Source: Nymphaea colorata (Eukaryota > Streptophyta > Magnoliopsida > Nymphaeales > Nymphaeaceae). Taken from it: 64,000 nt of DNA. This document shows positions 49,935 to 62,484 of this stretch, in pieces. Numbering within the stretch: the first letter of the stretch is position 1; the number at the start of each line of letters is the position of its first letter. A model generated the notes under the pieces. It was given only the letters and a program-made list of their open reading frames with translations, was not told the DNA's origin and made no database searches. A program made the translations under genes and the position numbers. The stretch covers positions 26,259,934-26,323,933 of the forward strand of contig NC_045138.2 in the NCBI RefSeq assembly GCF_008831285.2, written 5' to 3'.

Positions 49935-52900
49935 CTACATGCAATACCATCTTCCAAAAATGTTTTCTTCCAAGTACAGTTTCCACACTTTGACAGGCCC
50001 AACATCTTCAAAGTTTGACTGTCTTTGTTTCCTTGTGTCCAGCAAACCTTTAACAGCAAAGCCCATTAGCTCCGTTGGATCCATAAAACCACGAACCCTA
50101 GACACAAGACCACCTCCACTTGGAAGATTCATTTTCACAGAATAGCTGGTGGATACTAGGTCATACGACTGACTGAGCAGGGGAGATTCCGATTGAGGTT
50201 CTAGGCATTCCTCGGCTGGGAAGTGGTTCTCCATCCCAAAAGCTTCCCAATCAAGCTGATGCAGTATCATGTTGGCCCGCTGTGAATTGCTGGTGGGATC
50301 AAGTTCCATCGACTGTTCTACCACAAGTTTGTCTACTTCAGTTTTTAATTGACTCAGGTGGTCACCAATCCTCTGTGATGCAGCATCGTATAGTGCTGAT
50401 CTTGAATATTGTGAATCATCCACGGTAAGAAGCAAATCATCAAACCGTATAGGGTCGCCAATAACAACTGTAACCTGTAATACACGAGCACGCATAGAAC
50501 CAACTTAAAAAATAGTATGCGACCCTGTTTAAATAATAGCATTCTAGCACGGAAACACATCTGAATGCTTGGAATTCTTACCTGCTTTCCGACCTTTGGG
50601 AAAGAGCTTCCTATGGGCATCACTTCCTGCATCCCAGAGTGTATAAAGGGAACCACAAGAGGGATATCATCTGCATCCATGACCAGCCTGAAGAAAGGGA
50701 ACAGTCGTCTTATTAAACTGTACAAAACATAATATGGTTCCACGATGACCACGGCCAATGTAGCTTGGAAGACTAGTCATAGAAGTGCAACTGTGCAAGT
50801 AAGGACATCCAAAAGAATCAAAAGAACCAATCTCCAGCATGACACATTCAGTGGAGGAACAAATCCATGTTTTCGGTTCCTTTTTCTCAGCTCATGGTAA
50901 GTCATCTTGGCAACCTAGAGCTCCAGAGTATAACAATCAAAGCCCATGTCACTCACAGACATGAAGAAATTTAAGTTAGCCATATTGTCTGGTCTGTCCA
51001 ATTTTTACTGCAAGCGGGTGGTACCAATAACCATTTTCACCTTTTCTTTTTTTAAATATAGACAGGAATCCAAATCTAAGAAGGGGAAAAACCCCATCAA
51101 CCTTTTCTTTCAATCTTGGCAACCTACACCTCACCTTCTTGTTAAGTAACCAGAAGGGGAAAAACCAAAAACCCCATCAACTAGCCAATATCAACTAGCT
51201 GTTAACTAGTCATCAAACAAAAAAGACAAAACATAATCGTACTGGAGAGGCAAGCTGTTTCTTACCTCCCGACTCCTCTTTTAGGCTGCCCTAAAGTTAT
51301 GCCACCATCACGAGAACGAGTTCCCTCTGGAAAGATGTGAACCCAACCACCTCTGTTAAGTTTTGAAAGTGCCATGTCCATCCCCTGTATAAGGCTCAGA
51401 AATTTTAGAAAATAGTATTGTAGAAGACAATATACATCAACGAAATTCAGTAACCCAGCAAAAAACAGATGCATAAAACTGATAAAAATGGACATCGAGA
51501 GGTACTGCCAAAAGCATGCACTTCACATATTCAAACTCAAAGCAATAAACAAGTAACTAGCACACTACCCAGACAACCTCGTTAAAGAGAATGCCCGTCA
51601 GCCATACAAAGAAATAGGAACTAGTAGAATCAGCTAAAAGTATCAGGGAGCAGATACATCATCAAGAAGTTCCTCAAACATAAGCACCTCTTTTTAGAAG
51701 AGGAGTGTCCATTTCTGTGCCTAATCTGAAACTTGCAAGGAGGAGTAATAATTTCATTCCAAAAACTGGGGAAAAAACATGTGACTTCAGCAACTGATAT
51801 CAGACGAAAGCAGATTTATGAAGCAATGCAATGTATAAATCAGATTTGTCCTCTGTTCTATCCTCCAATTAAAATATACCTTTAAAAATTGTTTAAATAT
51901 AAACAGCAGTTCAATGGAGGCATCCCCTCCACGGAAAATTTAGGGTCTTAGCTGCACTATTTTTTTAGTTCATATCACCTAAAATGCAAGTAGAAGGATC
52001 TAAATTTTGCTAGTAGAGGTCTAGAGTCTCTAGACCTATTTGTACCATTCTATTCACTCTAATGACTGTCTGAGAGAGGATTGGCAACAAAGGGATTTCA
52101 TTGACAACAGCTGCTTCCAATTTCAGTTTTTGAGAAGAAAATAAGTGCTGTTAGACTAAAGAACGCTAAGCCTTTGTTACAAGAGAAAAAGATTTAAAAG
52201 ATTTCCACATTCACCTACTTTTTCACATGACATCTTTCCATATCTGTCAAGTAAGTTAGATATGATGACCTTAAAATTCTACAAAATAACATGGAAGCCA
52301 GGAATGGAGGCTAAGAACAAATAAATCTCTAAAATTGTGTTTGAAACATCAAGAGGAAAAATGACTGTTGAAGATCACAGATAAATATGCTGGAATATGA
52401 AAAGGAAGGTTACAGAAATCATTTAAAGAAACTGAGTAGCAGCAGAAAGAAAGTACAAATCGTACCTTCTGGTAGACCCCATCACCACGTGATACAGGTA
52501 GAACTTTGACACATTGGAAAAATGCAGACATCAAAGGATTGCTGAAGCACCGATCTGTAGCACAAAGTGTCCATCTAAGACTCTCAGCATCGAATAGAAC
52601 ATTTGGAGGTAACAGGGATGCTATAATAAATGGATCATCTATTGATGCAACATGGTTGCTGACCTGCAATTAACATCTTAAGAACAATTAATATACACAT
52701 GCCCTTTCCAAACTATGAATGAATTAGTAACAGATAAACAAGATAACAAGAACTATGTCGAATGCGCCAACTAGAGAAAGAAGAAGATACAAGAAACTAA
52801 AAAATATGGATAAATAAAACTGAAAATATCATGATATTAAAATGAGATGTTGATTCCTACCTTTTTTCTACAATATCCATATATTTTTCATTGGTAAAAG

Positions 52901-54590
52901 TTATAAATGAATTATGATCAAATTACTAATGATGAATGATATGGTATTTACACCTAGCAAAGCATTTCTTTTTTCTTGTACAAGGCCACGACTAAATGAT
53001 ACCTTCCCCAATGACAACGTGCTGTTCAAAAACCTCTACCCCATCATAATTGGTGGAAAACCATATAATTGAAAAAAGAAAGAGAAAAATTGCTGAACCT
53101 TTATATGTTCACAGAGTGAAAGTATATGCCGAAGCATGCAATTGTCATTCCAGAGAAAACAAAAGGAACACACAAAAATAATCACAGGGATCAACTTTAT
53201 AACTTCATTAACAAGTCTATACTCCCAGCTAGGCTATAAAATTTACATATAGGAGAGTGGGCATAGAATCACATGGGAAAAAAATTAGTCAGTGACATTT
53301 AAGTCTGCAAAGAAGCTTATAAACTTCAGGCATCAAGTGCAAGAACAGAAGAAATATTCATGAATGGTTTTCTCTAGACAGAAAATAAATCAGAATAAAA
53401 ATGGCCACATACCGTTAAAAGAGGTTTGCCTTTAGGTCTTTGCAATAAGGCTTGATGTAGTTTCTCTGCTCCATATACCTAAGCTCAAACAAGAAGATTG
53501 GTTAACAATTAGCACAGAAAATAAGAAGCGCAACAAACCAGGCAACACAAAATACATACTCGGATGTGGTTGAACCCATGCATGAAGACATGACATGCAT
53601 TTCCAATAATAGGAACAGCCACTGAACGAAGCATGCGCATGATGATTGACTCGTCCATTTCACTAAATTCCTCACTGACAGCAACTGCATTAGAACAAAG
53701 AATTAAAGTCAGAAAATTATGCCAATTTGAGATCTTTGTGATGATTATATCCGACTTACCTCATCCTTCTTAAAATGATCATCATGTTTTGATATCTCCG
53801 ATTTTACATCAAATTATCACCTGTTTTCGACTTTTACCCTCAGTCTCCGTGTTTCATCATCTCACTACGCCAATTATACAAGGCAGTAAGGTGAATCTTC
53901 GCGGTACTTTTAACAATTTTACTACCAGATTTTCAAGAAAAGCAAGTGACCTACTTTATATTCTTATGTTTTCTCCCTTATCTAAGGAACTTCCTTAGAT
54001 AGGTGCCAATAGAAAAAAGAAAAAACATATGGCTCATCAACCTTTGTCTGCTACAAAATAGTAAAATTGAAATGGAATAGCGACGCCCTCATCGTGTTTC
54101 TAACACAAAACGTTCCTACCAGATAAATTGTGAAATATCGGTTTAGCGGGTTACAATCACTTAATAGAGTTGTTGAATCTACGGAACCGATAAAAGGAAA
54201 CCGCGAAACAACAGGAACCAACATCGATACAGGGCTAGAAAGCAACGAAAAAAAAATTCTTGAAACGAAAGCACAACTTATCTCAAGATATAGAATGATC
54301 ATTCCAACATGCTTGACTAAGGTAACAACGGACTCACCACGACGACGGCAACGGATTGCCAAATGAGAAGAAGGCTTCGCAAAAAGAACGGGAATCCGCG
54401 ACACCCATCTCCTGAGGATGGTGGAATATGAGGAATAATCATGATCATGGCGGTGATCGACAAGCCACCGCCGATGCCTCTGGCGATCGACCACAACACG
54501 GAAACGGTTCCTCATCCTCAGTTGCAGCGATTTCAAGTTGGCTGCCCAAGCCCTTCCCTCCTCTGCCATATCAGTCGAAGTCATCATCAA
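49935..54590 (-). CDS. Tafazzin-like glycerophospholipid acyltransferase (seven exons)
   Basis: PlsC/LPLAT-fold acyltransferase of the tafazzin type. Tafazzins remodel acyl chains of cardiolipin and other phospholipids on mitochondrial membranes; the plant substrate is inferred. Exons on the minus strand: 54590-54338, 53684-53560, 53478-53413, 52663-52466, 51384-51266, 50687-50582, 50474-49935; phases agree and give 468 residues. The N-terminal region contains LRMRNRFRVVVDRQRHR, exon 2 PIIGNACHVFMHGFN, exon 4 the HX4D motif in SNHVASIDDP (His152, Asp157), exon 5 the glycerophosphate-binding FPEGTRS block (232-238), and exon 6 PLVVPFIHSGMQEVMPIG. The long C-terminal extension with LDWEAFGME is shared with Arabidopsis At3g05510, not with the shorter At1g78690 type. 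The most upstream ATG of a cluster (MMMTSTDM) was chosen; the Met eight codons in could also serve. Introns 3 and 4 exceed 700 bases. Confidence 0.93.
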
Positions 54591-55793
54591 TCGACGATGA
54601 TACGAGTGTGAAACTTTTCTTCAATGGGAAGCAACAGTTCCTCCCTATCCTCCTCTGAAGCTGCTGAGATCAAACCACCCTTTGGAGCTCTCAATGGATG
54701 GCGCCGATGGAGAAAGGAAAACAAAATCCCGGATGATGATCTTGTAGGAATTATCTGAAATGGCCGCCTCCTCTACAAGAGCCTACCGCGCCGGAACCAA
54801 AACAACATGAAAGAGGGGGAAAGAATAAGAGAGAGAGAGAGAAAATGGGTGTCCTAGGAGATATCTATTCAGGACGGTGTCATGGAACTCATCATCATAT
54901 ATTTCATTGTGGGCAGTGTGTGGCCCGGGCCCGCCTGGGCTCTAGTTGTTGACCTCACCTCAACAACGCCGACAGTCTCTCTTTCTCTTTACAAGTGGAA
55001 TTAGGGTTTATCCCAGAAGGTCTTGACCAACCAGGCCGGTTGCTAGGTTGGGTGTCATAGACATCAATCTTTTTCTGGGCAGATAATTTTTTTGGTTAAT
55101 GGAAGTAGAGCCGCATCTATGTCATTTCAAATTTTCAATTCAAGATCATGGTATCACGGAGCAGGTTGTAATTTTTGTTACAGAGAAGACAATAAGTACA
55201 GCCACACATAAATACCTGTTCTTAAAGAACCAATTTATTTTTCTAAATAAATATACTTTGTTAGAAAAAATAAAACCAAGACTCTCTCTCTCTCTATCTC
55301 TCTCATACCAAGTAAATAAGTTACCAGTGATAAGAAAAAGGAATAAAACCTCAAGCAGCTTTTGTTTCATTAACATGAGAAACGAAAAACATTGGCTGCA
55401 AATTTCGTTCAATATTATCTTCTACCATGAAACCATTTTGGCGTTTCTAAATACTAATTCCCATTTCTGTTATATAGTCTTTAAACTATTCCAACTTGGA
55501 TGTTGAACAATGGCAACTATTATATTATATTCTCATATAACAGCTCCTCATAGTGGATATGCTAACTTATTTAAACAATGTTTGTCTTGTTTTTGATTTT
55601 TTTTTTATCTACCTATATATTTTAAAGTTCATCATTATCCTAACGTGTCATCATCAATTGGAGAAAGGTTGAATAATAATAGCGCTTGAAGGGCCTTCTT
55701 TCTTTGCGAGGACAAACAACCCGACTCATTATTGACCAAGAAACTAGAGCTCAATATTTTCATTGAATCAATGAATAGACATGTTCTTGTCTT

Positions 55794-55877
<84 letters not shown>

Positions 55878-56020
55878 AGAGGGAGTACTGTTTAGGCCTT
55901 GATAAAAATTATAAGCACCAATGACTGATCAGTACTGGACGTCGGTGGAGAGCGAACTTGGTCTCTTCCGGCATTGTTGGCCGTGAAAGTAAGGACGGAG
56001 AGGGATCGATCACGGCGAGA
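54591..56020. other. Intergenic region with a long (TA)n, between tafazzin-like and lipase genes
   Basis: The left part should hold the promoter and leader of the tafazzin-like gene and the right part the 3' untranslated region of the lipase. A (TA)n run of nearly 80 bases lies at 55796-55874, with a short CT run at 55283-55303. A 135-codon plus-strand frame at 55099-55506 overlaps minus-strand frames and has no domain; it is not supported as a gene. Confidence 0.5.
55796..55874. repeat. (TA)n microsatellite, about 40 units
   Basis: The longest simple repeat in the window, 150-220 bases beyond the lipase stop codon and possibly within its 3' untranslated region. Length is likely to vary between individuals and to be uncertain in assembly. 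Confidence 0.95.
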
Positions 56021-58194
56021 TCACTGGCAGTTGTTGTTGAGGAACTCAAGGACGGGTGCATTCACTTTTGTTCCGGCATTGTAGGCCATGATGAAGTCCA
56101 TGTGTGCATATTCCTCAATCAGCTGAACCGTGAGTTTGTCCTCCTGGTGATCACGCAGCTCATCAAGCAAGAGACCTACGTCTTTAACGTCCGACAGTGC
56201 ATCCCTCCCTCCATAGCTGAGGAAGAGGGGGAAGTCCGCCGGGATGGCGGCGAGGTTGTACACTGGCGGCCGCAACTGGCCATAGTGCTTCAAGTTGGCA
56301 AAGATATTTCCGAAGTCATACATTGTCACATTTCCGGTCCGGACCACTGGTGTGCATAGACATTATACATGATCAATACGAATCAAAGTCAGTTGCTAGG
56401 GGTGCACATGAGTCGAGCCGAGTTCGAGCTTAGTACTCGTAAACTTAGCATGAATGGGCAAAGAACCAGAGTTCCATAGATCGATTGAATCAAAAATTTC
56501 GTTTGATCTACAAAACTTTGAGGCAATTAAGCATTTTTGCATAAGAAAATTAGTCTTACTTTGAGCAAAATGCACCACGGTCATGGTTGATGTTGCTTGA
56601 GGAGCATATTTCAGGAACAAGTCCATCGCCGTCGAATTGAGACAGCAGTTGTCTCCTGTCAAAGTGTGTTTTGTGTTGTGTTAGCTAAATCATAAACGCT
56701 TTAAACTTTAATTAGTCAAACTCATGATCAGAATCATATATTAAGTGGAAGCAGGAAATTAATTGTATGAAAATTATTACATAAATCAACATTTCATTAA
56801 CTTAGTTAATTGGGCATCCTTGCTTCAGTAAGGAATTGAATTTACACAAATCAAATGATCAGTTTTCCTGTAACTTGGCGACTACCAAAGAAGAAAACAT
56901 GTAAGAGTTCACTAGAAAATTCAAGTCGCAGAAGATAAAGATTTTGGCACTTAGAAAGAGGTGCTGCAAGTAAGCATGCAAAGGCTCTGAATCTTTACCA
57001 GTTATGGCTGAGAACAAATCTCTGCAGTCCAGGCTATGAACTACACATATTTTCTCCAGCAAATGATCTACAGTTTCACTGTTGCATCCTCGTATTCGTC
57101 AGATATATTAATTCGCAAAAGATAACTGATGGTGGCACAGCAAAGAGGAGACCAGCCTCACCTTCGAGGAACAAACTCAGAGACGCCCAACAAGTTGAGT
57201 AGCTGTGAATTCATGGCATGAAAGAGTACACGTGAGTTTCCTCAAGAAAAAAGAAGAGAGATATTCAATTAGGACCTTAATTTCGATCCTTATGGGGTTG
57301 TTCAACAGCAGGGAATTCATAGAATACTAAAAACTAACGTTTCATGAACCTGTCCTAATCTTTCAAACAGATTTATGGAACATGCACAAAGTGTCTCTAC
57401 TACCACAAACATTTTGTGAGAGTTTCATGAATCTGATTTAAAGGTTGGGAGTAATTCATAGAATACCCATTTTAGTGTTTCATTAATCTTTTTCGATCTT
57501 TAGAACATATTCATGAAATGCTTGCAAGAGTATTCCTGCTGCCAAACAACCTCTAATTTTCTGAGACTCACATTTCTAAACTGGCATTCAATCTAGTTTT
57601 AAACTCTAGCATTTCAGAAATAAATATGAATTCATCGTGGGCAAATTAATTCTTGCACTTAGGCAACGTCAGTAGAGAATTTTTTTCATATCCAAGAACA
57701 AATCGACGTCCGAGCTCATTTTCAAATTAAGGACAAATATTAGCCCCTAAATGGAATTTCATAGAAAATTTATGCATGCAAGGCCATACTTCACCACCAT
57801 AGACGTTTGCGCCAAGCTGGAGCAGTCCTGTGGTGATATGGTTGAGATGAGCGATTGGAGTCAAGAGAGCGGCAGCTTTCAATTTGTCCACCAACTTATG
57901 TTGAGAAAGGGATACCAACATAGTCAAGGTGCCCTTAACATGAAGAGAAGGTGCTATAAGCCCACAACATTCGCAATAATAAACCTTCAAGCAAGCCCAA
58001 ATGTGATGCTAATTTTACCTACCAGTGAATGACCCACATAGTAAACCTTTTGTCCAGTGTGGTTGTACACAAAATCAACGTTGGCAGCCAAATCAAAGTT
58101 TGCCAACTCCACCCATGTCCATGACCAGTAACTCTGCAAGCAGGAAAGCTTTCAATTTTGTATTCTTTATGCCTTTCGAATGATTCAAATTCTG

Positions 58195-58230
<36 letters not shown>

Positions 58231-58779
58231 AAATCTGAACTGAATTGAGTTTATCATCTCTTTGTTGGTTAGAGAGAGAGACCCGGTCGGTATCTGCAGT
58301 TAGATGGTTGTGTCCCCTACTGAACCTGGTGCCTCGTGAGTTAGCGATCCACACGTCGAACCCGCCGTCGGCCAGGGCGAATGCCAAGCTTTGCTCTGCA
58401 CCGTTCATCACCCATGCCATCCCATCCTGTCCACACAATTTATCAGCCATGCATGTCCATTTAACAATGATTAGTGTATATATATAACATACAAAGCAGG
58501 AGATAGCCTTACCATGGTGACACCATGCTGAAGCAACACCGGCCGTCCTGGTTTGTCCGGCCTATGGCGGCCGCCGTGAGGAGGTGCATGGACCCTCTGC
58601 AGGGTAAGAATGTAACCATCTCCTGTAGTCACCTGGTGTTCATTAACAAACAATTTCAGATGAGCGAGTGGTTCAATGCTACAGACTAAAAGAAGATTGG
58701 TGTCAATGATGGCAGCGATGCGTTCTTCAACTTAGATGTCACCACCTTAAGATGCAGAAATATAGCATTTACAAGAATC

Positions 58780-58819
<40 letters not shown>

Positions 58820-59128
58820 GTTTCTTTTGTGAAATGTTTCTTTTGTTTGTCCTGCCTCCCTTGAGGAATGTACATTTGGTATCAAAACTTTTTAACTCTC
58901 CCTCCCAACTGCTACTCAATGTTCATTGTGATCTAAGGAGAATTGAATGTGATGAGAAATCAAATGAAAGATTTTGGGAAGGAGAAGCAGGAGGAAGCAG
59001 TTAACCTTGTAGTCATGGCAGTCATAGCCGTAAGATTTGACAGTCAGACAGACGTCGGTGGTGCAATATGCAACCCTCAACGTCAATGACAGGAAGACAG
59101 CCAAGACTAAAGAAATCCTCCCGGCCAT
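56021..59128 (-). CDS. Secreted triacylglycerol lipase, acid lipase family (nine exons)
   Basis: Alpha/beta-hydrolase of the lysosomal/gastric acid lipase type, which hydrolyses acylglycerols or esters. Plant relatives are triacylglycerol lipase 1 (LIP1, At2g15230) and lipase 2 (MPL1, At5g14180). Exons on the minus strand: 59128-59006, 58632-58513, 58426-58283, 58133-58023, 57933-57790, 57202-57162, 57078-56999, 56655-56560, 56346-56021; phases agree and give 394 residues, the usual length. The N-terminal 22 residues (MAGRISLVLAVFLSLTLRVA) form a signal peptide. VTTGDGYILTLQRV, PVLLQHGVTM, FDVWIANSRGTRFSRGH and the nucleophile motif GHSLG (Ser165, split across intron 4) follow. TGDNCCLNSTAM, YGGRDALSD (Asp335 as probable acid) and EEYAHMDF (His368) complete the triad. 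The exon 5 donor (GAA/GTATGG) and the exon 7 acceptor were chosen to keep the frame; nearby alternatives break it. The leader is GA-rich. Intron 5 holds a MITE. Confidence 0.95.
56398..56450. repeat. Fragment of the TAGGGGTG / TCGAGCCGAG repeat family in lipase intron 8
   Basis: The segment reads TAGGGGTGCACATGAGTCGAGC followed by CGAGTTCGAGCTTAGTACTCG. It corresponds, in opposite orientation, to the end of the tandem cluster at 20585-21054 (GACTCGTTGTTCACCCTAC). Only the terminus is present here, so it is a truncated insertion or a solo end. Confidence 0.5.
57294..57553. mobile_element. PIF/Harbinger-like MITE in lipase intron 5
   Basis: The left end GGGGTTGTTCAACAGCAGG and the inverted right end GAGGTTGTTTGGCAGCAGGA are terminal inverted repeats. 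The flanks are TTA (57290-57292, one base before the repeat) and TAA (57554-57556), the target type of PIF/Harbinger elements. The interior contains TTTCATGAA and ATTCATAGAATAC motifs in inverted pairs. The element matches 29440-29617 in reverse orientation. It sits entirely inside the intron between lipase exons 5 and 6 and does not touch the splice sites. Confidence 0.7.
58784..58817. repeat. (GA)n microsatellite in lipase intron 1
   Basis: About seventeen GA units in the intron between exons 1 and 2. A (TA)n run at 58199-58225 lies in intron 3. Confidence 0.9.
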
Positions 59129-60533
59129 GTCTGCCCTCTTCCTCTCCCTCTCGCTCTCTCACTCTCCCTCTCTGTGCCGCAGAGAACCCCTTTTCTTGTG
59201 TCCAAAATTTGTTAATGCTGCGAATTTAGAATGTGATCTTGTTGCACCCGTCAAAAATGGCACGGCGATCTAACAAAAGCTTTCCATAGCGGCTCCCAAT
59301 GTGCCAAAACAGTCTCTCTCTCTCCCTCTCTATTGGTTAGCTAAAAATCTGCTCAGCCATCTACAATTACTAGCCTCATTCAATTTTTTAACAGATTTTT
59401 AGTGCGCCAACTCACTTGTAAGATTTACACCATCTTGGAAAACAGGGTTAGTTTGAAAGTTCATGTCCGATCCATTTGTCACTGTATTTTCAAGGCTGAA
59501 CTGTGCAATTCCTTTCACATTCGACCTGGTTGGCTTTTCGAATCGTACATGAGAGTATTAACAGAAACTTCGAACCTTGTGAATTCATTTTCTTGGCCAA
59601 TCTTCAAGGCATCCATGAAAGGATGGCCTCTCTCTTTTGTCGTAAAGGACTTCATCCTTCAGTTGCCAAGGGAATACTAACACAAGCATCAAGTTTGTAT
59701 ACGACAACAAGGTGATTTACAGTCACGTGTATTTAACTGTTCATCTTCCTGGTCCTTAGACAGTTCGACTTAAAAATAAACAACTTCAAAAGATGGAATT
59801 TATTATGGGAAAGTAAATGGCAGCTGAAGCAAGAGAGATCCATTCCTGGACAATCTTGCTTCAATCCATATGAATTCAATTCTCATTTTTCGTCTGTTAG
59901 TTTCAGAAAACTTTGTTTTATTTGTCACTAGTATGAACATGACAAAACAATGACTTCTTTTGATTTGAAGCAAAGAAGTGGAAACATATCATATCATTTT
60001 AGTTGCTAGATTTACTTCCTCATTTGTTTTAGTTTATGCACGGAAAAGTATCAATTTTGTCGATCCAGATAAGAATGTGCTTCAATTCATGCCTAGAAAC
60101 AAAGACTGAACTCTGGCATTTGTTTAGCCACTTCACGTGCCCCGTTGAACTTTAGATTAATTGGCTATGAGATTAAAATCTAAAGAACGTGGTTGCCTGA
60201 GTTCTCACGTTTGAAGTTGTTAGACTCTAATTTTCCGGCCGTCCTGAGCTGGTCGAAATGATAGAATTGCTCATCATATGACATCTCCGGTTTTCATAAC
60301 AAAATTTCTAAGAAACGGATACAACATCAATGTAGTTCAGATTCAGAATGGAGTTTACAATTTGAATCCAAATAATGGACTGACTGCAAGCCTGAAGGAT
60401 TTCCACAACTCTTCAAGTGAAAAGCATTCGACTGCCAAAAGGAGGAAGCGTGTCATGCAATCTTGAAGACGATAACCAAACTGCGCAGCAAGAGTTCACG
60501 GGCAGGCACAAGCCAAGTACCCAACAGAGTGTC
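59129..60533. other. Intergenic region between the lipase gene and the small membrane-protein gene
   Basis: The first 45 bases form a CT-rich tract (GA-rich on the lipase strand) that is probably the lipase 5' leader, with a second CT run at 59310-59332. The remainder is AT-rich. Frames up to 92 codons at 59402-59715 overlap each other and show no domain. Nothing else is recognised. Confidence 0.5.
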
Positions 60534-60872
60534 TCATTGTTTCTTTCTTTCGTCTTTGTATGATTTCCTTCTGGACCTTCGCTCTCTGGAGCTCAGAGAC
60601 GACTTCCACCGCGTTGCTCCCTCCGAGCCGTAGTCGTCGTCCTCCCCATCCAGGTCCTTGACCGATTTCTGTCATCCAACAACAAACCAGACTCTCTCTT
60701 GCAACCCTTCCATATCCATAAACAGAAGAAAAGGAAAAAAGAGACTAGTGGAGAAATCAAGAGAAAATCATGTTACCTCTCTTAACTCGTTGAAGCTAAC
60801 GGCGTAGAAGGTGAGGGCAGCAGCTCCCAAGATCCCCAAGACGGGAACAGCAATTTGAGCAGCGTCTATCAT
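60534..60872 (-). CDS. Small single-span membrane protein of unknown function (two exons)
   Basis: Exons 60872-60777 and 60668-60534 join in phase 0 across a 108-base GT-AG intron to give 76 residues. The N-terminal half starts MIDAAQIAVPVLGILGAAAL and forms one hydrophobic helix to about residue 27 (TFYAVSF). The second half is strongly charged: acidic (KDLDGEDDDYGSEG) and then very basic (SSRERRSRRKSYKDERKKQ). There is no cleavable signal peptide pattern, and the short N-terminus before the helix suggests an N-out or tail-anchored-like arrangement with a cytosolic or stromal basic tail. I believe similar short proteins exist in other plants but cannot name a family. The good splice sites, intact frame and sensible composition support a real gene. 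The first ATG was used. Confidence 0.75.
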
Positions 60873-62484
60873 CTTTCTTCCCCTCGTTTCCTCCTGGTTG
60901 GCCTTTCAGAGTGCGTTCACTCAGTTGCTCTGCTTTACGTTGCTGCCCAGCAAAATAGACGGAACGACGATCCCGAAAATCTCCGTCCTCTCGGTGGGGC
61001 CTTTTTTATTCCATATCCGTCTCAAGTGCATCGCCGTCCACACGTTCGGAGATTGGCTGCACTTTCAAAATTAAAGTATTTTCTCACTCGGTTTTCTTGT
61101 ACATTCTTTCTTCTTTGTTTTTTCATTCACCATTTTTTTAGGGCACTTTTACTATCAATATTTGTTTTTGATTTGTCAACTCTGCTAGGAAAATATTTTG
61201 AAACTGCAATAAAAATTATAAGTTTTCCTAGAAAAGTAGCTGATTTTACAAAATTGTTACCGTCAGTTTTTTCTTGCCTTTTGTTTACTTCGAATTACAA
61301 TGACTATGATGTATGAAACGTTCATGACATGATCCTAATACCGTTCAAATAGTAATATAAAGGGTTCGAATACCTCCGGTAAAGTTTCGACTCTAGTAAT
61401 ATTTGTACATTAATAAATGGTACCAAGGTAAAGCGTCGATCAGGTTTCAACTCTGATGTTATTCGTATATTCGTGGTTTCAACTCTAATGTTATTCATAT
61501 ATTCATGCAAGAAGTGTCTGAATCAAGTCTCAACTCCGTCACTTTGCTACCGCTTCTTCAAGTTGCTCTCGCAAAGCTTGGAGATTCGCCTTATATATAT
61601 ATATACGTCTATAATGAGTAGAACTTCCCTTCATATATGGTACATCGATGTACCATTAACAGTGTGGTTGTGCTCTCTCTCTCTCTCTGCCCCCATCAAT
61701 TTTTTCTAATCGACAGGACCAACAGAAGGAGAATTTTTACATGTACAATTTTCATATGAAACCGTATCTGCAATTGCCAACGAAAAAACATATTTGCAAT
61801 TGACTACACCCAGAAAATAAAACGAAAAATGACACAAGCACCCATATCTGAGGGAAAAAAGCAAAACGTTGATGGTGCCCAGATATCATTCGCTAGCTTC
61901 GTGATGGTGAGGTTAGCATCAAGCTAATATCCAATTTGCATTTTATCGGAGACGTACTAAAGACAATAACCAATTGAACAACAAATAGTTGGTCACGCTT
62001 GAAAAGACCGACTTTAGTTGCAGCATATCTGCAAATGAGTGCACCCAGAAAATAAAAGGAAAAATGAAATAAGCACCCATATCTGAGGAGAAAAAGCAAA
62101 CGTTGATGGTGCCCAGATATCATTCGCTAGCTTGGTGATGGTGAGGTTAGCATCAAGCTATTATCCAATTTGCATTTTGTCGGAAACGTACTAAAGACAA
62201 TAATCAATTGAACAACAAATAGTCGGTCAAGCTTGCAGAAGATCGACTTTAGTTGCAGATCCATCTCTGGTACAGAGTTCACAAAGCTGCAGCCACCTAA
62301 GCTCTCTTTTTATTATAAAAAGGCAGATGGTCATAAAGCTCCAACTCGACCAAATTCAACCATAAATCAGATATAAGAAAATGACTACCACCTAAAGAAA
62401 GAATACACATATGCCTGCTGATCATCGCTACTATGAAAGTTTTACTACAAGAGGAAAGTTAAATCTACACCAACAAGACGACAA
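60873..62484. other. Intergenic region with local duplications
   Basis: The left part should contain the promoter of the small membrane-protein gene and the right part the 3' end of the HINT gene. A 32-bp tandem pair lies at 61443-61506 (GGTTTCAACTCTGATGTTAT and its variant), a (TA)n with CT run at 61592-61690, and a 235-bp tandem duplication at 61790-62260. No coding region is supported; a 153-codon frame at 60855-61316 overlaps the start of the small gene on the other strand and has no domain. Confidence 0.5.
61790..62260. repeat. Tandem duplication of about 235 bp
   Basis: Units of about 61790-62024 and 62025-62260 share long identical blocks, for example CACCCATATCTGAGG, GATGGTGCCCAGATATCATT, GGTTAGCATCAAGCTA and ACTTTAGTTGCAG, with scattered substitutions and one- or two-base indels. 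The duplication ends about 225 bases beyond the HINT stop codon and may form part of its 3' untranslated region. Confidence 0.95.

Noticed and set aside
55099-55506. 135-codon plus-strand frame in the tafazzin-lipase interval
   Set aside because: The sequence is AT-rich with a CT-repeat-derived Leu/Ser run, and overlapping frames occur on the other strand.
60855-61316. 153-codon plus-strand frame
   Set aside because: It overlaps the start of the small membrane-protein gene in antisense, is low in complexity and has no recognisable domain.
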